Assembly: GCA_963762315.1 (NCBI GenBank)
Contig: CAVXKO010000004.1
Coordinates: 310,001 to 374,000 of the forward strand
DNA length: 64,000 nucleotides
Source: RPQJ01 sp963762315
GTDB lineage: Bacteria > Pseudomonadota > Gammaproteobacteria > Steroidobacterales > Steroidobacteraceae
Direction: 5' to 3'
The notes beneath the pieces were generated by a model. The model worked only from the letters and a program-made list of their open reading frames with translations, had not been told where the DNA came from and made no database searches. The translations under genes were made by a program, and so were the position numbers. Within the stretch, counting starts at the first letter, position 1. Every line of letters begins with the position of its first letter. Shown here in pieces: positions 36,311 through 43,947 of this stretch.

Positions 36311-37326
36311 GCGATGGCACCCCGAAAGGCGGCTTGGGCTTCGTCCCGCAGGGCAGCCTCGCAGTCTGCGTAACGAGGCGACAAATGGAACGGGATGATC
36401 TCACGCGCGCCCGAGTCCCGGGCAATCGAGCCGGCTTGCCTTGCCGTCAGGTGGTTCTTGCGTCGTGCCTCGTCGGCGTCGCGCTCGAGAAATGTCGCCT
36501 CGATGAACAGCACGTCTGCGCCCGCGACGAGCCGAGTGATGCGCCGCAGGTTGTCCGTGTGACAGGCAACGTCGGAAACGTAGGCGATCTTCTGGCCGGG
36601 CACGCACTGCACGGCGGACCGCCGCAAGAACCCGAGCGACAGCCGCTTTTCGCGCAGGCAGGCCCCTTCCCGCCATCGCGCGGTGACTGGCGTGTCATCC
36701 GACGCGCCGGCAATGATCGAGCGCTTGGCGTCCCTCAGCCAGGCGCCGGGCGCCAGCCCGAGCGCCGCCAGGCGATTGGGCCAGACGTTGACGTGCATGG
36801 CCTCCTGGAGAGCAAATCCCAGGCACGGGACGCCATGGTCGAGCACGGCGCAGCGAACCTGCAGCGCGGGCTCGTCGAGCAGCAGGCCGTCGTGCAGTTC
36901 ACTTGAATCGTCGTCGCGGCGCAGAAAGCGTTCGCGCGAGTTGAAGGTGGCGCGGCTTACGCGGGACGCGTCGGCCGACACCTCGCAGGCGGTGATCGCG
37001 AGGTCGACGTCGTAGTTCTCGACCAGGTTCCAGGTGAAGGACGCGAGTCGATGGTAAACGTGCTCGATGAAGCCTGCGGGCCCGAACAACGTGAGCGGAC
37101 GCGCGCGGCCCAGGCAGATGCGAAGCAGGCGGTCGAACCCCACGAAATGGTCCATGTGCGTATGGGTCACGAAGACGTGACTGGTCCGCAGGATCTTGCG
37201 CGGAGGGAGGGCAGCGATGTCGCCCAGGTCGAAGAGGAGTGCGCGGCGCTCGAACAGCACGTCCACGAACAGGGCCGGGTCGGCGAAAGGCCCATTGACG
37301 AGGCGGGGCTGGAAAATCGGGCGCAT
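36307..37326 (-). CDS. RNase Z-like metallo-beta-lactamase-fold hydrolase
   Basis: Metal-dependent hydrolase of 339 residues. The zinc-binding signature THTHMDHFVGFDRLL is near residue 54, DHGVPCLGFAL supplies another His, SDVACHTDN an Asp, and FHLSPRY the C-terminal His motif of RNase Z/ElaC enzymes. A 3'-tRNA endonuclease or related phosphodiesterase activity is possible; the exosite arm of classical RNase Z is not obvious. The start at 37326 (MRPIFQPRLVNGPF) has GGAG nine bases upstream and matches relatives; the frame is open 21 codons further. It sits 83 bases behind the dikinase-like gene and overlaps the hydrolase gene. Confidence 0.85.
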   Translation of the reverse strand: MRPIFQPRLVNGPFADPALFVDVLFERRALLFDLGDIAALPPRKILRTSHVFVTHTHMDHFVGFDRLLRICLGRARPLTLFGPAGFIEHVYHRLASFTWNLVENYDVDLAITACEVSADASRVSRATFNSRERFLRRDDDSSELHDGLLLDEPALQVRCAVLDHGVPCLGFALQEAMHVNVWPNRLAALGLAPGAWLRDAKRSIIAGASDDTPVTARWREGACLREKRLSLGFLRRSAVQCVPGQKIAYVSDVACHTDNLRRITRLVAGADVLFIEATFLERDADEARRKNHLTARQAGSIARDSGAREIIPFHLSPRYADCEAALRDEAQAAFRGAIA

Positions 37327-37409
37327 TCCGGCGATCTCCGCATCATTCTTGGAATGCACGGGGTCCCCGCGCATCCGTAGTTTCGGCAAGGCACCCGGGA
37401 CCCGCTCGG

Positions 37410-39032
37410 TCAGCCCGCCAGTGCCTGCGAAAGCGGCAGATAGCGCTCGAGCCGGTCGATGAGTGCTGTCGGACGCGCGCGGGTGATGTGCGGCTCACCG
37501 ACGAAGATCGCGCCGGTGTTCGCATCGAGGCACAGCGAGTCCCCCTCGTACAGCGTGCGGCCGGCGATCGAGCAACGCCGTTCGCTGCGATCGATCTGCA
37601 GGTCCGCGCACCCTACGATGCAGGCCTTGCCTAGCTGCCGCGCCACGACTGCCGCATGCGACGTACGTCCGCCGCGGGTCGTGAGGACGCCTGCCGCCGC
37701 ATGGATGGCGACGATGTCCGAGGTCGCCATGTCTTCCCGCACGAGAAGGACGGGCCCGCCGTCGCGCGCGAGTTCCACAGCTCTGGCCGGACTCATCGCG
37801 ATCCGGCCGCTCGCCACGCCGATGCTCGCCGGGATGCCCCGCGCAAGGGGTACGTCGCCGCCACTGCCCGCGACGCGTACAACCTCGAGGTCCGCGAGCT
37901 TCACGCCGGCGAGGCGTTGCCGCACTTGCGCAACCGACAGAAGGCCGTCCTCGAGCTGTTCGACGGCGATGCGCAGCGCTGCCAGCGCGGTACGCTTGGC
38001 CGCGCGGACCTGCAGCACGAAGAGTCGTCCCTCCTGCACCGTGAATTCGAATTCCTGTGCGTCGCCGAATTCGTGCTCGAGCTGAGCTTTCAGCGCCACC
38101 AGCTCCCCGTATACGTTCGGCAGGCGGTGCGCGAGGTCCTTCCCGTGCTCGAGCGCGGTCCGGCCGGAGACCACGTCCTCACCCTGGGCGTTGAACGCAA
38201 AGTCGAGATACAGGCTGTTCTCCCCGCTTGCGGGATCTCGCGTGAATGCGACTCCCGCGCCCGAATTGCCGCCGGAGTTGCCGAACACCATCCGCTGGAC
38301 GGTCACGGCGGTGCCGAGATCGTCGGGGATGCGGCTGGCGCGGCGGTAGGCCACGGCCCTTTCCGAGTTCCACGAGCCGAACACCGCTGCGATCGCCGCG
38401 TCGAGCTGGTCAGTCGGCGATTGTGGGAATGCCTGGCCGACTGCTTCGGAGTAGGCGTCCAGGAAACCTGCGCAGAGCGAGCGGAGGCCGCGGAAATCCA
38501 GCTGGTCGATCCGCTCGGTCCCGCGGCGCAGCAGTTCCTCTCGCGCGGCCGCTGCAAAGGGGCCGGAATCGACGCCGTGAACCACCTCGGCAAACGATTG
38601 CACGAGCCGGCGGTACGAGTCCCACACGAGACGCGGATTGCCGGTGAGGCGCAGCAGCCCCGGCAGCGTCGTGTCGCAGAGTCCGACGTCGAGCACGGTG
38701 TCGAGCATGCCCGGCATGGACACCGGCGCGCCGGAGCGCACTGACAGGAACAGCGGGCGTCGCGGGCTTCCCAAACCGAGTCCGCTTGCCTGTTCGAGGT
38801 GTTGCGTGCCGGTTCGGATCTGCGCCCTGGCCTCGTCCGAGAGCGCGCAGCCGGCCGAGAGGAAATCGTGGCAGTAGCGCGTGCCCAAGACGAAGGCGGC
38901 GGGGACCGCGATGTCCAGGCTGGCCAGCCGCGCCAGGTTGAACGCCTTGAACCCCATGACTTCGGCGGACCCGATTGCGGATGTCCTGGGCCCGCATCCG
39001 ATGAAGAAGACCTGGGAAGCGTGCGCAGTCAT
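37410..39032 (-). CDS. Pyruvate phosphate dikinase-like protein lacking the PEP-binding domain
   Basis: Protein of 540 residues that matches the first two domains of pyruvate phosphate dikinase. The ATP-grasp part shows MGFKAFNLARLASLDIAVPA, MPGMLDTVLDVGLCD, VFGSWNSERAVAYRRASRIP and GVAFTRDPASGENSLYLDF followed by NAQGEDVVSG. The phosphohistidine domain has GVLTTRGGRTSHAAVVARQL with the catalytic His in TSH. The chain then ends (SQALAG): the roughly 340-residue PEP/pyruvate-binding TIM barrel is absent and not encoded nearby. The sequence has no frameshift. It could phosphorylate its own His from ATP and pass the phosphate to an unknown acceptor, as in rifampin phosphotransferase-type dikinases. 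It lies 6 bases after the DUF47 gene. Confidence 0.84.
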   Translation of the reverse strand: MTAHASQVFFIGCGPRTSAIGSAEVMGFKAFNLARLASLDIAVPAAFVLGTRYCHDFLSAGCALSDEARAQIRTGTQHLEQASGLGLGSPRRPLFLSVRSGAPVSMPGMLDTVLDVGLCDTTLPGLLRLTGNPRLVWDSYRRLVQSFAEVVHGVDSGPFAAAAREELLRRGTERIDQLDFRGLRSLCAGFLDAYSEAVGQAFPQSPTDQLDAAIAAVFGSWNSERAVAYRRASRIPDDLGTAVTVQRMVFGNSGGNSGAGVAFTRDPASGENSLYLDFAFNAQGEDVVSGRTALEHGKDLAHRLPNVYGELVALKAQLEHEFGDAQEFEFTVQEGRLFVLQVRAAKRTALAALRIAVEQLEDGLLSVAQVRQRLAGVKLADLEVVRVAGSGGDVPLARGIPASIGVASGRIAMSPARAVELARDGGPVLLVREDMATSDIVAIHAAAGVLTTRGGRTSHAAVVARQLGKACIVGCADLQIDRSERRCSIAGRTLYEGDSLCLDANTGAIFVGEPHITRARPTALIDRLERYLPLSQALAG

Positions 39033-39038
39033 CGGTCG

Positions 39039-41000
39039 TCAGTTGGGACGCGCCGATGCTTCCCGCAACACGTGGTCGCGCAGTCGGAACGCAACGCGCT
39101 GGAGCGCGTCGGATGCCCGCTCCAGGCGCGCCGCGCACTCGCTCGCGACGAAGATCTGGCGCGGGTCCACGGCGCTCCGTGCCAGCATGCCGGCAACGCG
39201 TCGCCGCGACGTGTCCGCATCGTGCTCGATGCCTGCGATGCGGTGGATGGCCTCGAGAAAGTCGACCGTGTCGTCGCGCGAAGTGCCGGGCTTCCCGGCG
39301 CGCATCGTCGCAAGCGCCTTGACGAGTTCCTGGCTGCCCGCCGTCAGCAGGTTGCCCAGGTCGATCAGTGCCGCGAGGACCGGTTCCAGGTCGTCGCTCG
39401 GGTCGAGCAGGGTGACGAAGAAGGCGGCGTCCTCCAGGTCATCGGCGACGTCGTCCGCCTGCTCGACGAAGCTCTTTAGGAAGCGCGCATCCCCGGATGC
39501 GGCACCCGCGCTTCGCACCTGGTTCAGGATCCGGTCCGCATCGCTTTCCCATGCCTTGGTCCGCGAAGCGAACTGCTCGGCTTGAGCCCGGCCACCGCTC
39601 TCCCTCAGTCCCTCGAGCGCGTCACGCACGGCGGCGCCGATCTCCACGACCAGGGCGGCGTGCTCCTCCACGAGTTCGAGCAGCCCGAGGCCGGATCCGC
39701 GGACGTGCCGCAACAGTTCGGCGCGGATCTCGTCGATCACCAGCGAGTCGGGATGGCCCTGGCGTGCCGCCTGGGATGCGGTGCGCAGCACGAACTGCAG
39801 GAAATCCGTCGCGCGCGCGGTTCCGAGCAGGTCTTCCAGTGACTGGCCGAGGTGCAACTCGCCGCGCGCCGCGAAATCGAGCGCCTCGAAGATGATCCGG
39901 TCGCCGCCGAGGCGCAGGAATGCCATGTGGCCGACTTCCTCGTCGGCCGCCCAGCGCAGCAGCCGCAGCACGGTTCGCTTGCGAACGAGGTTGCGCAGGC
40001 GCTTGCGGGCCTTGTTCCAGTCGATCAGGAACACGATCCGGGAGCCGAGAAACGCCACATATTCGAGCAGGTCGCGCTCGTCGCGCGAGGCGTAGCAGCC
40101 GAGTGCGACGTGGTAAAGGCCGTCCTCCGTGTTTCGATCCCGGACTGAGCGCGTGTCCTCCCAGTTCACGCGATGACGCGCGAAGAGGCTCTGGAAGAAG
40201 AGGAGTCGTTGCAGGTGCACGTCGGTGTAGGTGAGCGTGCACTGGAGTCCCTCGACGTGCACGACCAGTACGTGGGCGTCAGTCGTGCCAATGTCGTTCT
40301 GAATGACGAGGCGAGCGCCGGAGCGGGTCGCCGTCGTGCCCAGCCCGGGGTGGTCGAGCTTGAGCGGCGCCGTACGAGTGAGTCCGCTCATGAATGCCTG
40401 AACGACGGGGCGATCTTGTGCAGCCAGCCCGTAGACCGCGGCGCCGTCCAGAGTTTCGCCGGCCACGGCGTGCTGCACGCGAATGAGCGCCTTGTGCATG
40501 TCCATGACCAGGAGGTGCGCGCTGTCGCCCCGGTCTCGCTGCGCGCGCGTCAGCGCGTCGATCGCGGCGCCACGGATGATCTCGCCCTCGATCTGCCCCG
40601 GATCGGGCAGGACGCGCGACGCACGTTCTTCGAACGATGAGCGGTCGTCCGCCGGCAAGTCGTCTTCCGCCGCTGCGATGGCCTGGCGCATCACCTCCAG
40701 GTCGCGCCGGATCAGGTCGAGAATCCGCGGCAAGCGGGGCACGCGGTAGCGGCCTGCGTCGAGGCGCTGAGCCTCCCCCGGCGCATCGTCGAGCGTCACA
40801 TCGTCGATGCCCGCCTGGATCCGCTCGTTGCGCAGTTGCGGCGGGGTCGACATCGGGTCGTCCGCCTGATGACGCGCCGCCTGCAGGACGGAGAACAGGT
40901 ATTTGATGCGGTCGTTGGCAGCCAGCGCCTCGTTCACGATGCGCGGCAGTGCGAGCTTGCGTTCGCCCAGAGAAGCGACGATCGATGCCTTGCTGGCCAC
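39039..41000 (-). CDS. Large protein with C-terminal DUF47/PhoU-like domain
   Basis: Protein of 653 residues. The first 430 or so match nothing I recognise: a helical start (LGERKLALPRIVNEALAAND), a stretch LVMDMHKALIRVQHAVAGET, and a mixed part with IVFLIDWNKARKRLRNLVRK and LLRWAADEEVGHMAFLRLGG. The C terminus (about 440-650) is helical with SRTKAWESDADRILNQVRSA, FVEQADDVADDLEDAAFFV and IAGIEHDADTSRRRV, the paired E/DxxxD pattern of DUF47/PhoU-like proteins, which bind metals and regulate phosphate uptake. The GTG start has GAGG upstream. It is the first gene of the operon, six bases before the dikinase-like gene, so they probably act together. Confidence 0.72.
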   Translation of the reverse strand: MASKASIVASLGERKLALPRIVNEALAANDRIKYLFSVLQAARHQADDPMSTPPQLRNERIQAGIDDVTLDDAPGEAQRLDAGRYRVPRLPRILDLIRRDLEVMRQAIAAAEDDLPADDRSSFEERASRVLPDPGQIEGEIIRGAAIDALTRAQRDRGDSAHLLVMDMHKALIRVQHAVAGETLDGAAVYGLAAQDRPVVQAFMSGLTRTAPLKLDHPGLGTTATRSGARLVIQNDIGTTDAHVLVVHVEGLQCTLTYTDVHLQRLLFFQSLFARHRVNWEDTRSVRDRNTEDGLYHVALGCYASRDERDLLEYVAFLGSRIVFLIDWNKARKRLRNLVRKRTVLRLLRWAADEEVGHMAFLRLGGDRIIFEALDFAARGELHLGQSLEDLLGTARATDFLQFVLRTASQAARQGHPDSLVIDEIRAELLRHVRGSGLGLLELVEEHAALVVEIGAAVRDALEGLRESGGRAQAEQFASRTKAWESDADRILNQVRSAGAASGDARFLKSFVEQADDVADDLEDAAFFVTLLDPSDDLEPVLAALIDLGNLLTAGSQELVKALATMRAGKPGTSRDDTVDFLEAIHRIAGIEHDADTSRRRVAGMLARSAVDPRQIFVASECAARLERASDALQRVAFRLRDHVLREASARPN

Positions 41001-41445
41001 TGGTGCAGCCTCGCCCCGCGCAGACCTGTATCTTGACTATCATCGGCCGTCGGAAAGGCGCCAGATAGCGCGGTACCCCGCAGCCGGGTAGCGAAATGCG
41101 TCGCATCGACGTGTGCGAGTTCGGCCACGTACCGGCCGGGTGTCAACCTCAACGTGGCCGAGGCCAACGAGGCGGCCTGTCACGCTCGGCATCGGCATTG
41201 CGGCTTTTCGTATGCCTGAAACGAAATCATTCCGCTTGTGGCCCCGCAACGGCCAGCGCCCCCGTGAAAGTGCCGATGTTCGTCGCTGGCCCGAGGCGCG
41301 CGAGCCGGCATCGCCTGGGCCATTCGGCGCTGGCGCACATGTGGCTGACATCCGTTGACCGCGTATCGACGGTCGGTGGCGGCGCGATCGATCGCTGGTA
41401 AGCAGATTCCGTCGGCGCACCACCGGGCACGCCTGTTAACGTTGA
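41001..41445. other. Divergent intergenic region, no gene seen
   Basis: This 445-base gap lies between the minus-strand DUF47 gene and the plus-strand VTT-domain gene. I see no RNA gene, repeat or convincing small reading frame in it. It should contain promoters for both neighbours, but no hexamer pair is strong enough to name. Confidence 0.5.
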
Positions 41446-42144
41446 GTGGTGAGGCAGCCGCCGATCGCCGCTACTCCCCTGAAGCCCGGCGTTCGAAGCT
41501 GGGCTCGCGCGGTTTTCGTGGTCCTGATCTGCGCATCGGTGGCTCTGCTGCTGTCCGTTGACACGGTATACGACAGCCTCCACCGAACGCTGGAGGCCGC
41601 GGAGCCACTGATTGTCGGGCACCCTTACCAGGGTGCCGTCGTGTTCGTGCTGCTCGCAGCCCTATCGGCGGTCCTCGCATTCTTTTCCAGCGCGCTGTTG
41701 CTGCCTGTGGCCGTGTTCACTTGGGGCACCGCAGCCACCCTCGGTCTGCTCTGGCTCGGCTGGCTGCTGGGCGGTGTCGCCACCTATTCGCTGGGTCGGC
41801 GTTTAGGCAGACCATCGGAAAGCGCGTCCAGAACCTCGCGCCAGTTTGATTTCTACCGCCAGCGTGTGCCCAGTGAAACGACGTTTGCGCTGGTGCTGCT
41901 GCTGTGTCTCGCGCTGCCGTCGGAAATCCCGGGCTATCTTTGCGGCTATCTCGGCGTGCGCCGCGGTACGTACGTCGCGGCCCTGGCGCTGGCAGAACTG
42001 CCTTACGCGGCCGGCGCAGTTTTGCTCGGTGATGGCGTGGTCAATCGCCACATCGGCTGGCTGGTCGTCCTCGGTTTGATCGGCGGCGCGCTCAGCCTGT
42101 GCGCCTTGCGGATCCTCCACAAGCAACTCGATCAGCCGTCTTGA
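41446..42144 (+). CDS. VTT/DedA-like (TVP38/TMEM64 family) membrane protein
   Basis: Inner-membrane protein of 232 residues with about six hydrophobic segments. After the first helix (AVFVVLICASVALLLSV), the VTT signature region appears: FFSSALLLPVAVFTWGTAAT, then LGWLLGGVATYSLGRRLGR and LALPSEIPGYLCGYLGVRRG, ending in a last helix. DedA/VTT proteins act as lipid scramblases or flippases. A soluble loop (PSESASRTSRQFDFYRQRVP) separates the two halves. GTG at 41446 or 41449 may be the start. The convergent yqjK-like gene ends two bases beyond its stop. Confidence 0.82.
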   Translation: MVRQPPIAATPLKPGVRSWARAVFVVLICASVALLLSVDTVYDSLHRTLEAAEPLIVGHPYQGAVVFVLLAALSAVLAFFSSALLLPVAVFTWGTAATLGLLWLGWLLGGVATYSLGRRLGRPSESASRTSRQFDFYRQRVPSETTFALVLLLCLALPSEIPGYLCGYLGVRRGTYVAALALAELPYAAGAVLLGDGVVNRHIGWLVVLGLIGGALSLCALRILHKQLDQPS

Positions 42145-42145
42145 A

Positions 42146-42430
42146 TCAAGACAGCAGCGTCGAGGCGCGCCGTGCCGCGACGGCTGCCGACAGGCCCCAG
42201 GTCAGACCCTGCAACAATCGACGCGGCCGGATGATGACGATCGCGGCAACGACCACGCCCGCAAGCAGCAACGGATGCGCTGAGGCGCGCCGCGCGACCC
42301 GCACCGCAACGTCGACCGCCCGAAGCGAGTGGGCCACGTCATCGGCGCTGCCCGCGAGCTCGCGTCGCTGCCGCTCGCAGCGTGCCACGAGCATGACGCG
42401 CCTCGCAGCAAGTTCCTGCCTGCGCGTCAT
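42146..42430 (-). CDS. YqjK-like protein
   Basis: Small protein of 94 residues. The N-terminal half is a charged coiled helix (ARRVMLVARCERQRRELAGS), followed by a hydrophobic segment (HPLLLAGVVVAAIVIIRPRR) near residue 60. This matches the YqjK family, which is encoded with yqjD and yqjE in E. coli. Its start overlaps the stop of the yqjE-like gene (ATGA). It is probably inner-membrane associated. The exact role is unknown. Confidence 0.78.
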   Translation of the reverse strand: MTRRQELAARRVMLVARCERQRRELAGSADDVAHSLRAVDVAVRVARRASAHPLLLAGVVVAAIVIIRPRRLLQGLTWGLSAAVAARRASTLLS

Positions 42431-42831
42431 GGCGGGGACCGCCGGTCGAGCTGCTGCAGGTCATGCTCGAGTTCGCCAAGGGTCGCTGACAAGAACCGGG
42501 ACCGGCGCCGCGTCCGCTCCCGGACGATGAAATACGAGAGCCCGGCAAGCGCGATGAAGCCGACGGCGACGGACGCGACCGCGGCGACGCGGTGAGTGTC
42601 CCAGAATGCCGCAATCAACACGAACGCACTGAACAGCAGCGCGAGGCTCGCGAGCGCAAGCACGATCATCGAGCCCACCACCAGCGCGACGACGCGGTGA
42701 AGTTCTTCCTCGACCTCGGTGCCGAACAACTCGACCCGCGTCTGCGCCATCGCGACGAGCGTCGCGATGAGCGCGCGCAGGGAGTCAAACAGGCCGCCGG
42801 TGGTCCTTCCGGGCGCGTCGGAATCGTCCAT
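42427..42831 (-). CDS. YqjE-like phage-holin-family membrane protein
   Basis: Inner-membrane protein of 134 residues. The N-terminal amphipathic part (LFDSLRALIATLVAMAQTRV ELFGTEVEEE) precedes two transmembrane helices (VVALVVGSMIVLALASLALL and VAAVASVAVGFIALAGLSYF), then a basic tail. This is the YqjE/holin-superfamily III layout. It lies between the yqjD- and yqjK-like genes on the same strand with short spacing, reproducing the yqjDEK operon linked to stationary phase and stress in enterobacteria. Confidence 0.82.
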   Translation of the reverse strand: MDDSDAPGRTTGGLFDSLRALIATLVAMAQTRVELFGTEVEEELHRVVALVVGSMIVLALASLALLFSAFVLIAAFWDTHRVAAVASVAVGFIALAGLSYFIVRERTRRRSRFLSATLGELEHDLQQLDRRSPP

Positions 42832-42856
42832 CGCCGTGCTCGCTGGCTGCCGAGGC

Positions 42857-43165
42857 TCAGCGCCGGCCGATCAGCAGGCCGACCAGGAATCCGACGCCCA
42901 CCGCCACACCGATCGACGGCCATGGGTTCTCGTGGACGTACGCGTTGGTCTTTTGCGCGGCCTCCCGGGCGCGGGCCGCGGCGTGCTGCTCCATCTCGTT
43001 GATGCGCGCCCGGGCCTTGTGCAGCGATTCCTCGGCGTGCGTGCGGGCCTTGGCGGCACGCTCGCTGGCATCGCCTGCCGTGGCCTTCAGCAGATTCTCG
43101 GTATCGCGGACGACAGCCTGCAGGTCCGCCATGAGTCTTTCAGTGCTGGTGCTGGTGGTATCCAT
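42857..43165 (-). CDS. YqjD/ElaB (DUF883) ribosome-associated membrane protein
   Basis: Protein of 102 residues. A long helical region with Ala and charged residues (MADLQAVVRDTENLLKATAG, EESLHKARARINEMEQHAAA) is followed by the conserved YVHENPWPSIGVAVGVGFLV and GLLIGRR, the C-terminal tail anchor of ElaB/YqjD proteins. In E. coli these tether ribosomes to the inner membrane in stationary phase. The strong ribosome site GGAGG lies 9-13 bases before the ATG at 43165. First gene of the yqjDEK set. Confidence 0.9.
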   Translation of the reverse strand: MDTTSTSTERLMADLQAVVRDTENLLKATAGDASERAAKARTHAEESLHKARARINEMEQHAAARAREAAQKTNAYVHENPWPSIGVAVGVGFLVGLLIGRR

Positions 43166-43352
43166 GATCCCTGCCTCCTGGCGATGACTCAAATGCGCGA
43201 TTGGAGTCGCGCGTCAGTTGAAATTTACTCCGTTGGTATGGACATAAGAATCCGTACAAGTCAGCTTCCGGCCCCCAATTGGCGATACTGGGCGGGCTGC
43301 CCCGACTCGAGCGATGCCGGCTCGTCCGCCCGCAGCAGTCCTGCAGCGAGGG

Positions 43353-43895
43353 TCAGTCCTCCAGCCGCCGCTCCTCCACGACGCCCGTGAGTGTCTCCTG
43401 GCCCAGCGAGACGTAGAGCGTCTGGTCCGACACGGCCAGGTCGAAATCCATGCGCCGGTCGAGGCGGGCGACCAGCGCGGCCAGCAACTCACGATCGACG
43501 GCGCGAATCCGCAGCGAACCGGCGCGATGAATGCGCTCGCCCGCAAGACGCGCCAGCAGTTGCTCCACGTCACGGTGCACGTAAACGGCGACGTCCGGCG
43601 CGGCTTTGGCGGCCTTGTGCAACCGGCTCGCGTCCGGGGCGCCGATCTCGATCCAGGACTGCAGGGCGCCCGTGAGGTCGCGCACGCTGATCGCAGGTTC
43701 ATCCGGGTCGGACAACCCTTTTGAGAATGCGATGCCTTCGGTGTACTCGAGGCAATAGGCCAGGAGTCGAGTGACCAGGTACTCGGCCGTCTCCGATGGG
43801 TGCCGGGCCAGCCGCAGATTCAGCGTCTCGTAGACGCCCCGATCCGCGTCGGCGAGGCGGACCTCGAATACATGCATCGTTGCGCCTAAGGCCAA
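43353..43895 (-). CDS. yaeQ: YaeQ family protein
   Basis: Protein of 180 residues with the YaeQ landmarks ETLNLRLARHPSETAEYLVT, RLLAYCLEYTEGIAFSKGLS and ALQSWIEIGAPDASRLHKAA. YaeQ proteins have a PD-(D/E)xK-nuclease-like fold and were first described as suppressors of rfaH loss; their function is unresolved. A TTG start at 43895 gives an N terminus (LALGATMHVFEV) that aligns with the usual MALKAT start, has GGAG seven bases upstream and yields the standard length. The ATG at 43877 would cut off the first strand. The gap to the yqjD gene (43166-43352) shows no further gene. Confidence 0.88.
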   Translation of the reverse strand: MALGATMHVFEVRLADADRGVYETLNLRLARHPSETAEYLVTRLLAYCLEYTEGIAFSKGLSDPDEPAISVRDLTGALQSWIEIGAPDASRLHKAAKAAPDVAVYVHRDVEQLLARLAGERIHRAGSLRIRAVDRELLAALVARLDRRMDFDLAVSDQTLYVSLGQETLTGVVEERRLED

Positions 43896-43947
43896 GCGAG
43901 ACTCCAGGCTGCGTGAGGGCAGGCAGTGTATCGGATCTGCGGTCCCG

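Noticed and set aside
41001..41445. A small gene in the divergent gap upstream of the VTT-domain gene.
   Set aside because: Short frames exist on both strands but none has a ribosome site together with a plausible protein sequence.
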